A stretch of DNA of 64,000 bases, taken from assembly GCF_003096055.1 (NCBI RefSeq), contig NZ_CP029161.1, forward strand, positions 186,001-250,000, given 5' to 3'. Made by a program: the position numbers and the translations under genes. Below the pieces are notes generated by a model that was not told the origin of the DNA, did not search any database, and was given only the letters and a program-made list of their open reading frames with translations. This stretch comes from Buchnera aphidicola (Melanaphis sacchari) (GTDB lineage: Bacteria; Pseudomonadota; Gammaproteobacteria; Enterobacterales; Enterobacteriaceae). Shown piece after piece: positions 38,266 through 48,815 of the stretch (its first letter is position 1; the number at the start of each line of letters is the position of its first letter).

Positions 38266-39198
38266 TTAAAAAATATTTTTTATTAGTACTAATGATAAGA
38301 TTGCTTGACGAGCATAAATTCCATTTTCAGCTTGTTTAAAATACCAAGCATAGGGAGTAGTATCAACATTTTTTTCGATTTCGTCTATTCGCGGAAGAGG
38401 ATGTAATATTTTTAAATTACTACGAGCTTTTTTTAAAGTAGAAAGACAAAGTATAAATTTTGATTTAGCATTCGCGTATTCAGTTGAATCTAGTCTTTCT
38501 TTTTGTACTCGAGTCATATATAAAATATCAATTTTAGAAATTATTTCTTCTATACTTTTGCATCGTTTCCAAGTAATTTTTTTTTTATCAAGCATATCAT
38601 TAATATGATTTGGCATAATTAAAGCATCAGGTGAAATAAAGAAAAATTGGTTATTTTTATACTTAGCCAACGCTTGCGTTAATGAATGCACTGTTCGTCC
38701 ATATTTTAAGTCGCCAACCATAGCTATATTTAAATGATCTAGTCTAGTTTGCGTTTCTTGAATAGTAAAAAGATCTAAAAGCGTTTGTGTTGGATGTTGA
38801 TTCGCACCATCTCCAGCATTAAATACTGGTGTATTATTAGAGAATTCTGCAGCTAATCGTGCAGCTCCTTCTTGTGGATGTCTAATGATAATAGCATCTG
38901 CGTATGCACTTATTACTGATATGGTATCTGCTAATGTTTCTCCTTTTTTTCCTAAGGAAAGGTTATTTCCATCAGAAAATCCTATTATAGATGCTCCTAG
39001 GCGATAAATAGCTGTTTCGAATGATAAACGAGTTCTTGTTGATGCTTCAAAAAAACAGCTTGCAATAATTTTATTTTTTAATAACGTAGGTTGTTGTTTT
39101 TTTTTAAGAATTGCAGATTTTTTTAATACTAATTCTAATTCATCTCGATTAAGATCATTTATTGAAATAATATTTTTTTTATATAAAGGATTGTTCAA
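38266..39198 (-). CDS. pyrB: Aspartate carbamoyltransferase catalytic chain
   Basis: 310 aa (E. coli 311). Condenses carbamoyl phosphate with aspartate, the first committed pyrimidine step. Carbamoyl-phosphate loop [12 protein letters not shown] near residue 52, the swinging loop with [24 protein letters not shown] and the C-terminal HPLPRIDEI are present. E. coli's pyrL leader/attenuator was not found in the 110-nt gap upstream; argI precedes on the same strand, so carbamoyl-phosphate-using genes may share a transcript. Confidence 0.99.
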   Translation of the reverse strand: MNNPLYKKNIISINDLNRDELELVLKKSAILKKKQQPTLLKNKIIASCFFEASTRTRLSFETAIYRLGASIIGFSDGNNLSLGKKGETLADTISVISAYADAIIIRHPQEGAARLAAEFSNNTPVFNAGDGANQHPTQTLLDLFTIQETQTRLDHLNIAMVGDLKYGRTVHSLTQALAKYKNNQFFFISPDALIMPNHINDMLDKKKITWKRCKSIEEIISKIDILYMTRVQKERLDSTEYANAKSKFILCLSTLKKARSNLKILHPLPRIDEIEKNVDTTPYAWYFKQAENGIYARQAILSLVLIKNIF

Positions 39199-39308
39199 CT
39201 CTTTTTCCTTTTTTATCGTGAAAAAGATAGTTTAAATGAAATATTATCTGAAAAATGTGACAAATATAATTTTTTTTAATATTTTTTATATTATTAATTA
39301 TATAATTA

Positions 39309-40322
39309 TTAAAAATTAACTTTTTCTAAGAGACTTGATAAAATAATAGCTTTTATCGTATGTAGTCTATTTTCTGCTTGTTCAAAAATAGTTTTTTCAT
39401 GTTTTTCAAAAATTTCATGTGTAATTTCCATTCCACTTTTTAATCCATATTTTTTTAATATTTTTTTTCCTATATCTGTTTTATTATCATGTAAAGCTGG
39501 AAGACAATGTAATATTTTTACTTCGGGGTTATTTGTCATATCAATCATAGCTTTATTAATTTGATAATTTTTTAATAATTTAATTCTTTTTTCCCAATAT
39601 TCTTGAGGCTCTCCCATAGATACCCAAACATCAGTATAAATAAAATCTGCATTTTTAACGCCTTCTTGTATTTTTTCAGTACATATTATACTACCTTTAT
39701 TTTTTTTAATTATATTTTGACATAAAGTGATTATTTCTTTATTTGGCCAAAATTCTTTAGGAGATACTAAATAAAAATTTAATCCCATAATCGACGCTGC
39801 TTCTAAAAAACTATTTCCTATATTATTACGAGCATCACCAACATATGCACATTTTATATCAGAAAATTTCTTTTTTGGAAAGATTTCGTGCATAGTTAAT
39901 AAATCAGCAATTAATTGTGTTGGGTGAAATTTATCAGTTAATCCATTCCATATAGGAACTGTAGAATATTTTGATAAATTTTTTATTGTCTTATGATTAC
40001 CTCGGTATTGAATACCATCATATAATCGACTAAGTACTTTAGCAGTATCTTCAATTGATTCTTTTGTTCCAAGATGTGTACTTCCAGGACCAAGGTAAGT
40101 TACGTGTGCTCCTTGATCAAATGCTGCTACTTCAAATGAGCATCGAGTACGAGTAGATTCTTTTTCAAAGATTAAAGCAATATTTTTATTTTTAAGTAAT
40201 TTAATTTCTTGATTATTTTTTTTCATTTCTTTCACTTTTTTTGACAACCTAAGTAGTTGATTTAAATCGTATGAAGTGAAGTCTAATAATCTTAAAAAAT
40301 GACGTTTATAAAAAGCATTCAT
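39309..40322 (-). CDS. argI: Ornithine carbamoyltransferase
   Basis: 337 aa (E. coli ArgI 334). Makes citrulline from ornithine and carbamoyl phosphate in arginine synthesis. [20 protein letters not shown] (carbamoyl-phosphate loop), the [12 protein letters not shown] site, DVWVSMGE (ornithine SMG loop) and HCLPALHD with the catalytic Cys are conserved. Adjacent to pyrB as in E. coli, without the intervening genes. E. coli has paralogues argI and argF; position next to pyrB identifies argI. No ArgR operator was recognised upstream. Confidence 0.98.
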   Translation of the reverse strand: MNAFYKRHFLRLLDFTSYDLNQLLRLSKKVKEMKKNNQEIKLLKNKNIALIFEKESTRTRCSFEVAAFDQGAHVTYLGPGSTHLGTKESIEDTAKVLSRLYDGIQYRGNHKTIKNLSKYSTVPIWNGLTDKFHPTQLIADLLTMHEIFPKKKFSDIKCAYVGDARNNIGNSFLEAASIMGLNFYLVSPKEFWPNKEIITLCQNIIKKNKGSIICTEKIQEGVKNADFIYTDVWVSMGEPQEYWEKRIKLLKNYQINKAMIDMTNNPEVKILHCLPALHDNKTDIGKKILKKYGLKSGMEITHEIFEKHEKTIFEQAENRLHTIKAIILSSLLEKVNF

Positions 40323-40536
40323 GATGTAAATTCTCGCAAAATATATTTGAATACTATTAAAATAGCTCTTAAAAATATTATTATATAGTATATAATATTT
40401 TTTTATATTTAATTTTATTTTTTAGTAAAAAATTTTATTTATTTTTTAAATATTTATTTCAAAATATTTATAAATTTATAATAAAATCCACTATTTAAAA
40501 TAAAAATTTTTTAATTATATGAAAAGAGAAAGTATT

Positions 40537-42036
40537 ATGAAATTTTATATAAAAAAGTTTGTCTTAGAAAAAGAACAAACCGACTGTATAATAATTGGTA
40601 TTTTTGAATCACATGATTTATTAGGCTCAGCTGATCACTTAAATAAATGTAGTAATAATTATATTGGTAATTTAATAAAATCTGGCGATATTGCAGGAAA
40701 AATAGGAGAAACATTATTATTGTACAATGTTCCCAATATTGTTTCTAAAAGAATATTACTCGTTGGCTGCGGAAAAATAAATAGTTTAAATAGATTTTAT
40801 TTAAGAAAAATAGTAAAGAGTGCTATGCAAGTAATAAATAAAAATTCTATTAAAAATATTATTTTTTCTATTGGAGAAATTGGTACTAAAGAATTTAGTA
40901 CGTATTGGTTTTTTAGAATAATAATTAGATCTATTAAAGAATTTTTGTATGATTTTTGTTTAATTAATAATATATTTAAAAATAGTATTAATTTAAATTC
41001 GATTTTTTTTAATCTTGATAATCTTCAAGATTTTGACATTGCAAATATTTCTTTAAAACATGCACTAGCTATCGATGATGGAATCATCGCATCTAGACAA
41101 TTAAGTAATTTACCACCTAATGTTTGTAATCCTTTGTACTTATCTTTACAGGCTAAAAAATTATCTGAAAAATATAAGGATAATATTAATTTTTCATTGA
41201 TTGATATCAAAAAAATGAATTCATTGGGAATGAACGCTTATGTAGCAGTTAGTCAAGGTTCTAAAAATAAGCCTTATATGTCTATTCTTAAATATTTTGG
41301 AAACAAAAAAAATAATAAAGTTATAGTTTTAATAGGAAAGGGGCTAACATTTGATTCGGGCGGCATATCTATTAAACCTGCTAAAAATATGCATGAAATG
41401 AAATATGATATGTGTGGTGCTTCAGCAGTTTATGGAACCTTAATCGCAGCTGCAAAACTTAATTTACCTTTAACTATTATAGGTGTATTAGCGGGTTGTG
41501 AAAATATGGTAGGAGGTAATTCTTTTAGACCAGGCGATGTGTTGACTACTATGTCTGGAAAAACAGTGGAAGTACTAAATACAGATGCTGAGGGTCGTTT
41601 AGTTTTATGTGATGTTTTAAAATATGTAGAACGTTTTTCCCCTCATTTTGTAATTGATATTGCAACGTTAACAGGAGCTTGTGTAGTAGCTTTAGGTAAT
41701 AATGTTAGTGGTCTTTTTTCTAATAATGAAGATTTGTTTCGAGAACTTAAAAAAGCTTCAGAGCAAACAGATGATAAAATATGGCGTTTGCCTTTATTCA
41801 AAGAATATGAAAAAGAATTACATTCTAATATTGCTGACTTGTCAAATATTGGTACAGGAAAAGCAGGAGCTATAACAGCTGCTTATTTTTTATCAAAATT
41901 TTCAAAAAAATATAATTGGGCTCATTTAGATATTGCTGGAACTGCATGGAGTTCTAATCCAAAAAAAGGAGCTACTGGTCGCCCAGTCGAGCTTTTATCT
42001 CAATTTTTACTAAATCAGTCAGAATATAATTTTTAA
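40537..42036 (+). CDS. pepA: Leucyl aminopeptidase PepA
   Basis: 499 aa (E. coli 503). A hexameric two-metal aminopeptidase; in E. coli it also binds DNA for carAB control and Xer recombination. Metal and catalytic residues in VLIGKGLTFDSGGISIKP and NTDAEGRLVLCDVLKY are intact; the N-terminal domain is diverged. The start is set at the ATG of MKFYIKKF: an ATG six codons upstream (MKRESI) is in frame, but its codons supply the AGAG ribosome-binding site for the inner ATG, and E. coli starts at the equivalent point. Divergent from argI. Confidence 0.97.
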   Translation: MKFYIKKFVLEKEQTDCIIIGIFESHDLLGSADHLNKCSNNYIGNLIKSGDIAGKIGETLLLYNVPNIVSKRILLVGCGKINSLNRFYLRKIVKSAMQVINKNSIKNIIFSIGEIGTKEFSTYWFFRIIIRSIKEFLYDFCLINNIFKNSINLNSIFFNLDNLQDFDIANISLKHALAIDDGIIASRQLSNLPPNVCNPLYLSLQAKKLSEKYKDNINFSLIDIKKMNSLGMNAYVAVSQGSKNKPYMSILKYFGNKKNNKVIVLIGKGLTFDSGGISIKPAKNMHEMKYDMCGASAVYGTLIAAAKLNLPLTIIGVLAGCENMVGGNSFRPGDVLTTMSGKTVEVLNTDAEGRLVLCDVLKYVERFSPHFVIDIATLTGACVVALGNNVSGLFSNNEDLFRELKKASEQTDDKIWRLPLFKEYEKELHSNIADLSNIGTGKAGAITAAYFLSKFSKKYNWAHLDIAGTAWSSNPKKGATGRPVELLSQFLLNQSEYNF

Positions 42037-42099
42037 AAAATTTATATTACATTTTTATTAATCAGAAATTTCAATTTTTTAATATAGAAAAGAGTTAAA

Positions 42100-44973
42100 A
42101 TGGAAAAAATTTATAACCCTAAAGATATTGAAGAACGTTTATATAATTCTTGGGAAAAAAGTGGTTGTTTTCAGCCTAATAATAATTTAAATAAAAAATC
42201 TTTTTGCATTATGATGCCACCTCCAAATATTACAGGAAATTTACATATGGGGCACGCATTTCAACAAACTATTATGGATATATTAATTCGTTATCACCGA
42301 ATGCAGGGAGATAATACATTATGGCAGGTTGGTACAGATCATGCTGGAATTGCGACTCAAATTTTAGTTGAACGTCAAATATATTCAAAAGAAAAAAAAA
42401 CTAAAAAAGATTACACCAGAAATAAATTTATTGAAAAAATATGGTTGTGGAAAAAAAAATCTCATGACATTGTTACTAAACAAATGCGGCGTCTCGGAAA
42501 TTCTGTTGATTGGGATCGAGAAAAGTTTACTTTAGATCCAGATATTTGTAAATCTGTTCAAGAAGCGTTTATTATTTTATATCAAGACAAGTTAATATAT
42601 AGAAGAAAAAGATTAGTTCATTGGGATTCAATATTAGAAACTGTAATTTCAGATTTAGAAGTAGATCATCGTTTAACACCAGGAAAAAAGTGGTTTATTC
42701 GATATCCAATTATTAAAAATAAACAATTTTTATCTAATGAAATTAAATATTTAATAGTTGCAACGACAAGACCTGAAACTATATTGGGAGATGTAGCTTT
42801 AGCTGTAAATCCTAAAGATTCAAAGTATAATCAGTTTATTGGTCAATTTGTTATGTGTCCAATAGTAAACAGAATTATTCCTATAATTGGCGATGAACAT
42901 GCAGATTTAAAAAAAGATACTGGTTGCGTTAAAATTACTCCTGCTCATAATTTTGATGATTATAAAGTAGGTTTACGTCATAAATTACCAATAATTAATA
43001 TTTTAAATTTTAATGGAACAATTAAACAACAATTAGAAATTTATGATTATAAAGGCAGGGAATCTGATATTTATAGTTTTTTTATTCCAGATTATTTAAA
43101 AAATTTAGATGTTTTAATTGCTCGTAAAAAAATTGTTTCTGAAGTAGAAAAACTGGGTTTTTTAGAAAAGGTGCAAAAATGTGATATTTTAATTCCTTAT
43201 AGTGAAAGAAGTGGCGCTATTATAGAGCCTATATTAACTAATCAATGGTATTTAAAAACTTATGATTTAGCTAAATTAGCAATTAATGCTGTAAAGGAAA
43301 AAAAAATTCAGTTCTTTCCTTCTCAATATGAGAGTATGTATTTTTCTTGGATGAATAACATTGAAGATTGGTGCATTTCAAGGCAATTATGGTGGGGTCA
43401 TCGCATTCCAGTTTGGTATGATAATAAAAACAATGAAGTATATGTTGGTCGCAATGAAAAAGAGATACGTCAAAAATATAATGTACAAAACGATATTAAA
43501 CTTGTTCAAGATAATGATGTTTTAGATACATGGTTTTCTTCTAGTTTATGGACATTTTCAACATTAGGATGGCCTAAAAAAACGGATTATTTAAAAGTTT
43601 TTCATCCAACTAATGTTTTAATAAGTGGTTTTGATATTATATTTTTTTGGATTGCAAGAATGATTATGCTTACAATGTACTTTATTAAAGATTCTCAAGG
43701 AAATCCTCAAGTTCCCTTTAAGTGTGTTTATATAACAGGCTTGATACGTGACGAACAGGGAAATAAAATGTCAAAATCAAAAGGCAATGTAATTGATCCC
43801 ATTGATATGATTGATGGTATTTCATTAGATAAGTTAATTCAAAAAAGAACAAAAAATTTATTGCAACCTCATTTTTTAAACAAAATACAGGAAAGAACTA
43901 TAAAACAATTTCCTAATGGAATTGAAGGTGCAGGAACAGATGCATTGCGTTTTACTTTTGCAGCTCTTGCATCTAATACACGAGATATTCAATGGGATAT
44001 GAATAGATTAAAAGGATATCGTAATTTTTGCAATAAGCTTTGGAATGCAAGTCGTTTTGTTTTAATAAATACAAAGAATCATTGTTTTTCTAATTTTACT
44101 ATTGATAATAAAATGTTATTTGTAAATAAGTGGATATTAATAGAATGTAATAAAACTATAAAATTATATAGAAATGCATTAGATACATATCGTTTCGATA
44201 TAGCAGCAAATTTATTATATGATTTTACGTGGAATATTTTTTGTGATTGGTACTTAGAATTTTCAAAATTAATTTTTAAATTTTATTCAGAAAAAGATAT
44301 ATATTGTACTAAAAATATTTTAATCTATGTTTTGGAATTATTATTGAGATTATCACATCCTATTATTCCATTTATTAGTGAATTTATTTGGAAACGTTTA
44401 AAAGATATTAATAATGAAAAAACAATTATGCTGCAATCTTTTCCTAAATATAATAACAAAATATTTGATGAAGAAGTGCTATTAAATATGGACTGGATAA
44501 AAAAAATTATTATTTTTTTAAGAAACACTAGAAATAAAATGAATTTTTCTCGAACAAAGTTACTACCATTGCTGTTTGTTAATATACATCCTAAAAAAGA
44601 AAAAATTATTTTAGAAAATATATTTTTTTTAAAAAAAATAGCTTTTTTAGATAAAATAGAAATTTTATCTAAAAATTATAATAAATCCTTACTATCTATT
44701 AAAAAAATTATTGATGGATCTGAAGTTATTATTCCTATATCTGAAATAAAAGATAAAAAGATTGATTTAGAACGTTTAATTAAAGAAATAAGTAAAATAA
44801 AATCACAAATTTTTTCGTTAAAAGAAAAGGTTTTAAATCAAAAATTTTTAAAATTTGCTCCTAAAAATATAATTTTTAGAGAACAAGAAAGATTAACTAA
44901 CTTAAAAAAAACGTATTTAAAATTATGTGAACAAAAAAAATATTTTCATAAAGATTTTAAAAAAGAAAAATAG
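42100..44973 (+). CDS. valS: Valyl-tRNA synthetase
   Basis: 957 aa (E. coli 951). Class Ia synthetase. HIGH-type motif in PPPNITGNLHMGHAFQQT near residue 42; KMSKS in GNKMSKSKGNVIDP near 555; the CP1 editing domain with ATTRPETILGDVALAVNP and KITPAHNFDDYKVG; WCISRQLWWGHRIPVWY; C-terminal anticodon domain and a lysine-rich coiled coil at the end. It follows pepA by 63 nt; E. coli holC (DNA polymerase III chi), which lies between them, is deleted. Confidence 0.99.
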   Translation: MEKIYNPKDIEERLYNSWEKSGCFQPNNNLNKKSFCIMMPPPNITGNLHMGHAFQQTIMDILIRYHRMQGDNTLWQVGTDHAGIATQILVERQIYSKEKKTKKDYTRNKFIEKIWLWKKKSHDIVTKQMRRLGNSVDWDREKFTLDPDICKSVQEAFIILYQDKLIYRRKRLVHWDSILETVISDLEVDHRLTPGKKWFIRYPIIKNKQFLSNEIKYLIVATTRPETILGDVALAVNPKDSKYNQFIGQFVMCPIVNRIIPIIGDEHADLKKDTGCVKITPAHNFDDYKVGLRHKLPIINILNFNGTIKQQLEIYDYKGRESDIYSFFIPDYLKNLDVLIARKKIVSEVEKLGFLEKVQKCDILIPYSERSGAIIEPILTNQWYLKTYDLAKLAINAVKEKKIQFFPSQYESMYFSWMNNIEDWCISRQLWWGHRIPVWYDNKNNEVYVGRNEKEIRQKYNVQNDIKLVQDNDVLDTWFSSSLWTFSTLGWPKKTDYLKVFHPTNVLISGFDIIFFWIARMIMLTMYFIKDSQGNPQVPFKCVYITGLIRDEQGNKMSKSKGNVIDPIDMIDGISLDKLIQKRTKNLLQPHFLNKIQERTIKQFPNGIEGAGTDALRFTFAALASNTRDIQWDMNRLKGYRNFCNKLWNASRFVLINTKNHCFSNFTIDNKMLFVNKWILIECNKTIKLYRNALDTYRFDIAANLLYDFTWNIFCDWYLEFSKLIFKFYSEKDIYCTKNILIYVLELLLRLSHPIIPFISEFIWKRLKDINNEKTIMLQSFPKYNNKIFDEEVLLNMDWIKKIIIFLRNTRNKMNFSRTKLLPLLFVNIHPKKEKIILENIFFLKKIAFLDKIEILSKNYNKSLLSIKKIIDGSEVIIPISEIKDKKIDLERLIKEISKIKSQIFSLKEKVLNQKFLKFAPKNIIFREQERLTNLKKTYLKLCEQKKYFHKDFKKEK

Positions 44974-45036
44974 AATAATTTTGGTTTAAATTTTTATATT
45001 GATATTTTAGTTATTAAAAAATTAAAAGGATATATT

Positions 45037-45972
45037 ATGTCAAACTTATGTAATCGTTATTCTAAGAGTCAGTTAAAAAAAAATATATTTAGTATTAAAG
45101 AGCGTCGATTAATACTTTCTTTTTATAAATATTTTTCAATTAAAGATCCTCAATATTACAGAGATGAAATTTATAAATTTTTTTTTAAAAATAATGTTTT
45201 AGGTAGAGTTTATATATCATATGAAGGTATAAATGCTCAAATTAGTATTCTTAAAAATTTTTATTTCTCTATGAAAAATTTTTTGTATAATTTTGATTCT
45301 GAATTAAATAATTTACGAATTAATGAAGCTTTAAGTCATGATAAAAATGCATTTTGGGTACTCTCCGTTAAAGTAAAAAAATATATTGTTAATGACGGTA
45401 TCAGTAATCCATCATTTAATCTTAAAAAAGTTGGAACGTATATCAAAGCAAAAGAAGTAAATAATATGTTAAATGAAGGCGAAGCTTTATTTGTTGACAT
45501 GAGAAATTCTTATGAATACAAAATAGGTCATTTTCAAAATGCGATAGAAGTTAAAAGTAAAACTTTCCGAGAACAACTAAAAAAAGTAGTAAAATTAATT
45601 GAATATGCTAAAAATAAAAAAATAGTAATGTATTGTACAGGTGGAATTCGTTGCGAAAAAGCTACTGCTTGGATGATATTTAATGGATTTAAATATATAT
45701 ATCATTTAGACGGAGGAATAATTGGTTATGTAAATGATGCTAAAAACAACGGATTACCTATTTATTTTAAGGGTAGTAATTTTGTTTTTGATAATCGTAT
45801 GAGCGAAAAGGTATCAAATGATATTATATCTTTTTGTAAACAATGTAATCAACCTTCAAACAGATATACAAACTGTAAGTTTAATCTATGTCATTTACTT
45901 TTTATTCAATGTGACAATTGTCAAAGATTTTTTAAAAATTGTTGTTCTGTAAATTGTATGGAACATATTTAA
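45037..45972 (+). CDS. trhO: tRNA uridine-34 hydroxylase TrhO (YceA), rhodanese domain
   Basis: 311 aa (E. coli 350). Oxygen-dependent hydroxylase that forms ho5U34, the precursor of the cmo5U/mcmo5U wobble modification. N-terminal domain (ISFYKYF-like LSFYKYFSIKDP, GRVYISYEGINAQIS), rhodanese domain with the active-site YCTGGIRCEKATAWM near residue 200, then a cysteine-rich segment (CKQCNQPSNRYTNCKFN, CHLLFIQCDNC, CCSVNC), a probable metal site. The E. coli tail beyond that segment is missing. Not an E. coli neighbour of valS, so placement reflects rearrangement. Confidence 0.97.
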   Translation: MSNLCNRYSKSQLKKNIFSIKERRLILSFYKYFSIKDPQYYRDEIYKFFFKNNVLGRVYISYEGINAQISILKNFYFSMKNFLYNFDSELNNLRINEALSHDKNAFWVLSVKVKKYIVNDGISNPSFNLKKVGTYIKAKEVNNMLNEGEALFVDMRNSYEYKIGHFQNAIEVKSKTFREQLKKVVKLIEYAKNKKIVMYCTGGIRCEKATAWMIFNGFKYIYHLDGGIIGYVNDAKNNGLPIYFKGSNFVFDNRMSEKVSNDIISFCKQCNQPSNRYTNCKFNLCHLLFIQCDNCQRFFKNCCSVNCMEHI

Positions 45973-46032
45973 TATTTTTAAAAAAATAAAATTATTTAAA
46001 TCTTTTAATATATTTTATAAAAAATAAATTTT

Positions 46033-47814
46033 TTATAATTTTTCTTCTAAGCTTTCCCAATATATTATTTTTTTTTCTAATTTTTGTTCTTCTTCATTTA
46101 ATTTTTTTAAAATGGGCAACTGATCGTTAATATTTTTTTTAAAAAAATTAGGTTCATTTGTTTTTTTTTGCAAAATTATTATATTTTTTTCTATATTTTC
46201 TATTTTATTTAATGTTTTTTCTAATTCTTTTTTTATATTTTTTTTGTAAAGCAACAATAAAGGTATATTATTTTTTTTGTTTTTTAATAAAGATTTTTTT
46301 TGTTTTTTTTGTGTTTTTTTTTCTTCAAAGGAATAATCAAGTTTTTCAATATGTTTTGTTATTAATCCATTACCTTTAAAAAACCAGTATTTATTTACTG
46401 TTTTATGAATAAAATATCTGTCATGACTGACTATGAAAACTGTTCCTAAATATTGCATAATAATTTTTTCTAATAATTCTAAACTATTTATATCTAAATC
46501 ATTTGTAGGTTCGTCTAGAATTAAAACATTACTTGGTCTTAAAAAAATTTTTGCTAAAAGTAATCTATTACATTCTCCGCCAGATAGCGTTTTGACTAAA
46601 CGTCGTAGTTGATTTGGTTGAAATAAAAATTTTTTTAAATATCCTATTAAATTTTGTTCTTTTCCATTTAATAAAAAAGTTTCTTTTCCGTGATCAATAT
46701 TTTCAATAATAGATTTTTCCGGATTTAATTCTGATCGATCTTGTTTAAAATACGCTATTTTGATATCTTTTCTATGATAAATGTTTCCGCTTTTTACACT
46801 TTTTTCTCCCGTGATTATTTCTAACATAGTGCTTTTTCCAGAACCATTGCTTCCAATTAATCCTATTTTTTCTCCATATTGTATTATTTCAGAAAAATTT
46901 TTAATAATTTTTTTATCTTTTATATTAAAACTTATATTTTTTAATTCAAATGTTATTTTTCCAGAATATTCTTTAATTTGATTAATTTCAATTTTATTTA
47001 AATTTTCTATTTTTTTATAGTTATTTTTTTCTTTACGTAACTTTTCTAAAAATTTTACTCTGCCTTCGTTTCTTGTACTACGCGCTTTAATTCCTTTTCG
47101 AATCCATTTTTCTTCTTTTTTTAATGTATAATCAAATAATTTTTTATGAATTTTTTCTATTTTTTTTTCTTTTCTTTTTAAACTGATATATCTTTCGTAA
47201 TCTCCTGGAAAAGAATTTAACTTTCCTCGATCTAAATCAATAATCCTCGTACATATATTTTGAATAAAAGCTCTATCGTGTGATACAAATAATACACTTC
47301 CAGAAAATTTTTTTAAAAATTTTTCTAACCATTGAATAGTGTTAATATCTAAATGATTAGTAGGTTCATCAAGTAGCAATATATCAGGATTATCTATTAT
47401 AGATGCTCCTAATAATACTTTTCTTAAAAAACCCCCAGATAATTCTGAAAGCAATTTATTTTTTTTTAATTTTAATTTTTCAATAATTTTTTCTATTTCT
47501 ATTATTTTATTAAAATTTTTTGTTTTTTTATCTTTTTTAAAAATTTTTCTTTTAAAGAAATCATATGTAGAAATATTTAAATTTTCTGGATTTTTTTGGT
47601 TTAAATAAGATATTTTTATGTTTTTTTTATACGTGATATAACCATTGTCTAAATCTTGTTTTTTATTGATAATTTTTAATAGCGTAGATTTTCCAGATCC
47701 ATTTTTTCCAGTCAAACAAATTCGTTCATTCGCTTCAATAAATAGTTTTTCATCGATTAAGATTTCTAAATCACTAAATGTCAAAGAAGCGTTTTGCATA
47801 CTAATTAAAGTCAT
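46033..47814 (-). CDS. uup: ABC-F ATPase Uup
   Basis: 593 aa (E. coli 635). A soluble tandem ABC ATPase linked to ribosome function and to suppression of transposon precise excision. First ABC: GKNGSGKST (Walker A), ELSGGFLRK (signature), LLLDEPTNHLD (Walker B). The linker carries KWIRKGIKARSTRNEGRVKF, typical of Uup. Second ABC: GSNGSGKST, TLSGGECNRLLLAK, LILDEPTNDLD. A C-terminal coiled coil (about residues 500-590, DNA-binding in E. coli) is present but very Lys/Ile-rich. The first ABC is shorter than in E. coli by roughly 30 residues before the signature. Confidence 0.96.
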   Translation of the reverse strand: MTLISMQNASLTFSDLEILIDEKLFIEANERICLTGKNGSGKSTLLKIINKKQDLDNGYITYKKNIKISYLNQKNPENLNISTYDFFKRKIFKKDKKTKNFNKIIEIEKIIEKLKLKKNKLLSELSGGFLRKVLLGASIIDNPDILLLDEPTNHLDINTIQWLEKFLKKFSGSVLFVSHDRAFIQNICTRIIDLDRGKLNSFPGDYERYISLKRKEKKIEKIHKKLFDYTLKKEEKWIRKGIKARSTRNEGRVKFLEKLRKEKNNYKKIENLNKIEINQIKEYSGKITFELKNISFNIKDKKIIKNFSEIIQYGEKIGLIGSNGSGKSTMLEIITGEKSVKSGNIYHRKDIKIAYFKQDRSELNPEKSIIENIDHGKETFLLNGKEQNLIGYLKKFLFQPNQLRRLVKTLSGGECNRLLLAKIFLRPSNVLILDEPTNDLDINSLELLEKIIMQYLGTVFIVSHDRYFIHKTVNKYWFFKGNGLITKHIEKLDYSFEEKKTQKKQKKSLLKNKKNNIPLLLLYKKNIKKELEKTLNKIENIEKNIIILQKKTNEPNFFKKNINDQLPILKKLNEEEQKLEKKIIYWESLEEKL

Positions 47815-48361
47815 AAATATCTCTTTCTTTAATTTAAATATATTTTATTAACTAAGAATGTGATATTTTTTATTTAAATAACTTTTTATATTAAATAAAA
47901 TCAATAATATTTTTTTCATGATAAATATTATCACATTATATTTATAATATTTAAGATAATTAATTATTTTTTTTATATTTTTAAAAATATTGTATACTTT
48001 AATAGATATTTTTTATTATTTTATGACGTCATGCATTTTAATTATGCATAAAAAAATTCTATTTTTTAAATTTTTTTATTTAAATATATAAAATCAGATA
48101 ATTAATTTTCACTTTTTTATACACTAAACTAGAAATTAATATTTTATATGTTTCATTAAATTTATTTTTTAGAGTATTTAAATTGCATTTTTAAATTTAA
48201 TTAAATTTATTGTATAATTTTTTAATTTGTTTTTATATTTATTTCAATATTACTCGTATTATAAAATGTTTTATTAAAAAACTATAAAGAGAGGTTTTTA
48301 TATCAACTTTAAAAATTTTTTATTAAAAGATTAAAAATATACTATTTTTTTAATAAAATCT

Positions 48362-48411
48362 TTGTTTTAATTTAAAACAATAGATATCATATTTATATGA
48401 TAACATGTTAT
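48362..48411. repeat. Three adjacent AT-rich inverted repeats
   Basis: TTGTTTT/AAAACAA (48362-48368 and 48374-48380), TATCATAT/ATATGATA (48385-48392 and 48395-48402) and the 12-nt palindrome ATAACATGTTAT (48400-48411) follow each other almost without spacers. In sequence this AT-rich single palindromes arise by chance; three in 50 nt is less expected. No coding or known regulatory function is assigned. Confidence 0.45.
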
Positions 48412-48609
48412 AAATATATCGTTTATGAAAATATTTAGATTATTTTAAAAATATTTTTTATATATACTAAATAACTATATTTTCATTATTAATGTTTTAA
48501 ATAAGTTATTTATAAAAATATTATTTTTTTTAAAGTTAAATAAAAATGTTTTTTAAAAAAATATTAATTTAATTAACACCAATCTTTATTATAAAGATTA
48601 TTAAGATTT

Positions 48610-48792
48610 TTATATAAATTTTTTATTAATAAAAAAAATTCCTAAAGAAATTTTATTTTGTACAAAGATTGTATATACAGGTACATCTATTTTTCTATGA
48701 TTAAGGCTGTTTTTTAAAAATTTCAAAGAACTTTTATTAATAAGTAAATAATTTATTTTTTTATATATTTTTAAATATCTATTTTGTAAAAA
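48610..48792 (-). pseudogene. Open frame without start codon after pyrD; possible zapC remnant
   Basis: Sixty sense codons on the minus strand, between in-frame stops, with no ATG, GTG or plausible start at its head, beginning 23 nt after the pyrD stop. The inferred peptide includes KKINYLLINKSS and VPVYTIFVQNKISLGIFFIN. In E. coli zapC directly follows pyrD on the same strand, and its C-terminal part has a faintly similar order (VNLLVVES... QLGDAIKIMND). The likeness is weak; it may be chance. No function is claimed. Confidence 0.2.
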
Positions 48793-48815
48793 TTACGTTA
48801 TATATTTTAAATATT

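Larger units (their letters stand above)
47815..48815. other. 1-kb gene-free region between uup and pyrD
   Basis: The longest gene-free stretch in the window. E. coli has rlmKL, ycbX and zapC between uup and pyrD. I see no frame resembling RlmKL or YcbX. What is visible: a 6-bp inverted repeat at 47919-47933, three adjacent inverted repeats at 48362-48411, a 9-bp inverted repeat at 48581-48599, and an open frame without a start codon at 48610-48792 (minus). Confidence 0.7.

Noticed and set aside
39199..39308. pyrL-type leader attenuator before pyrB
   Set aside because: The gap is AT-rich and shows neither a leader frame nor a terminator hairpin.
47919..47933. TGATAAATATTATCA inverted repeat near uup
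   Set aside because: Short and A/T only; such repeats are common by chance in this composition.
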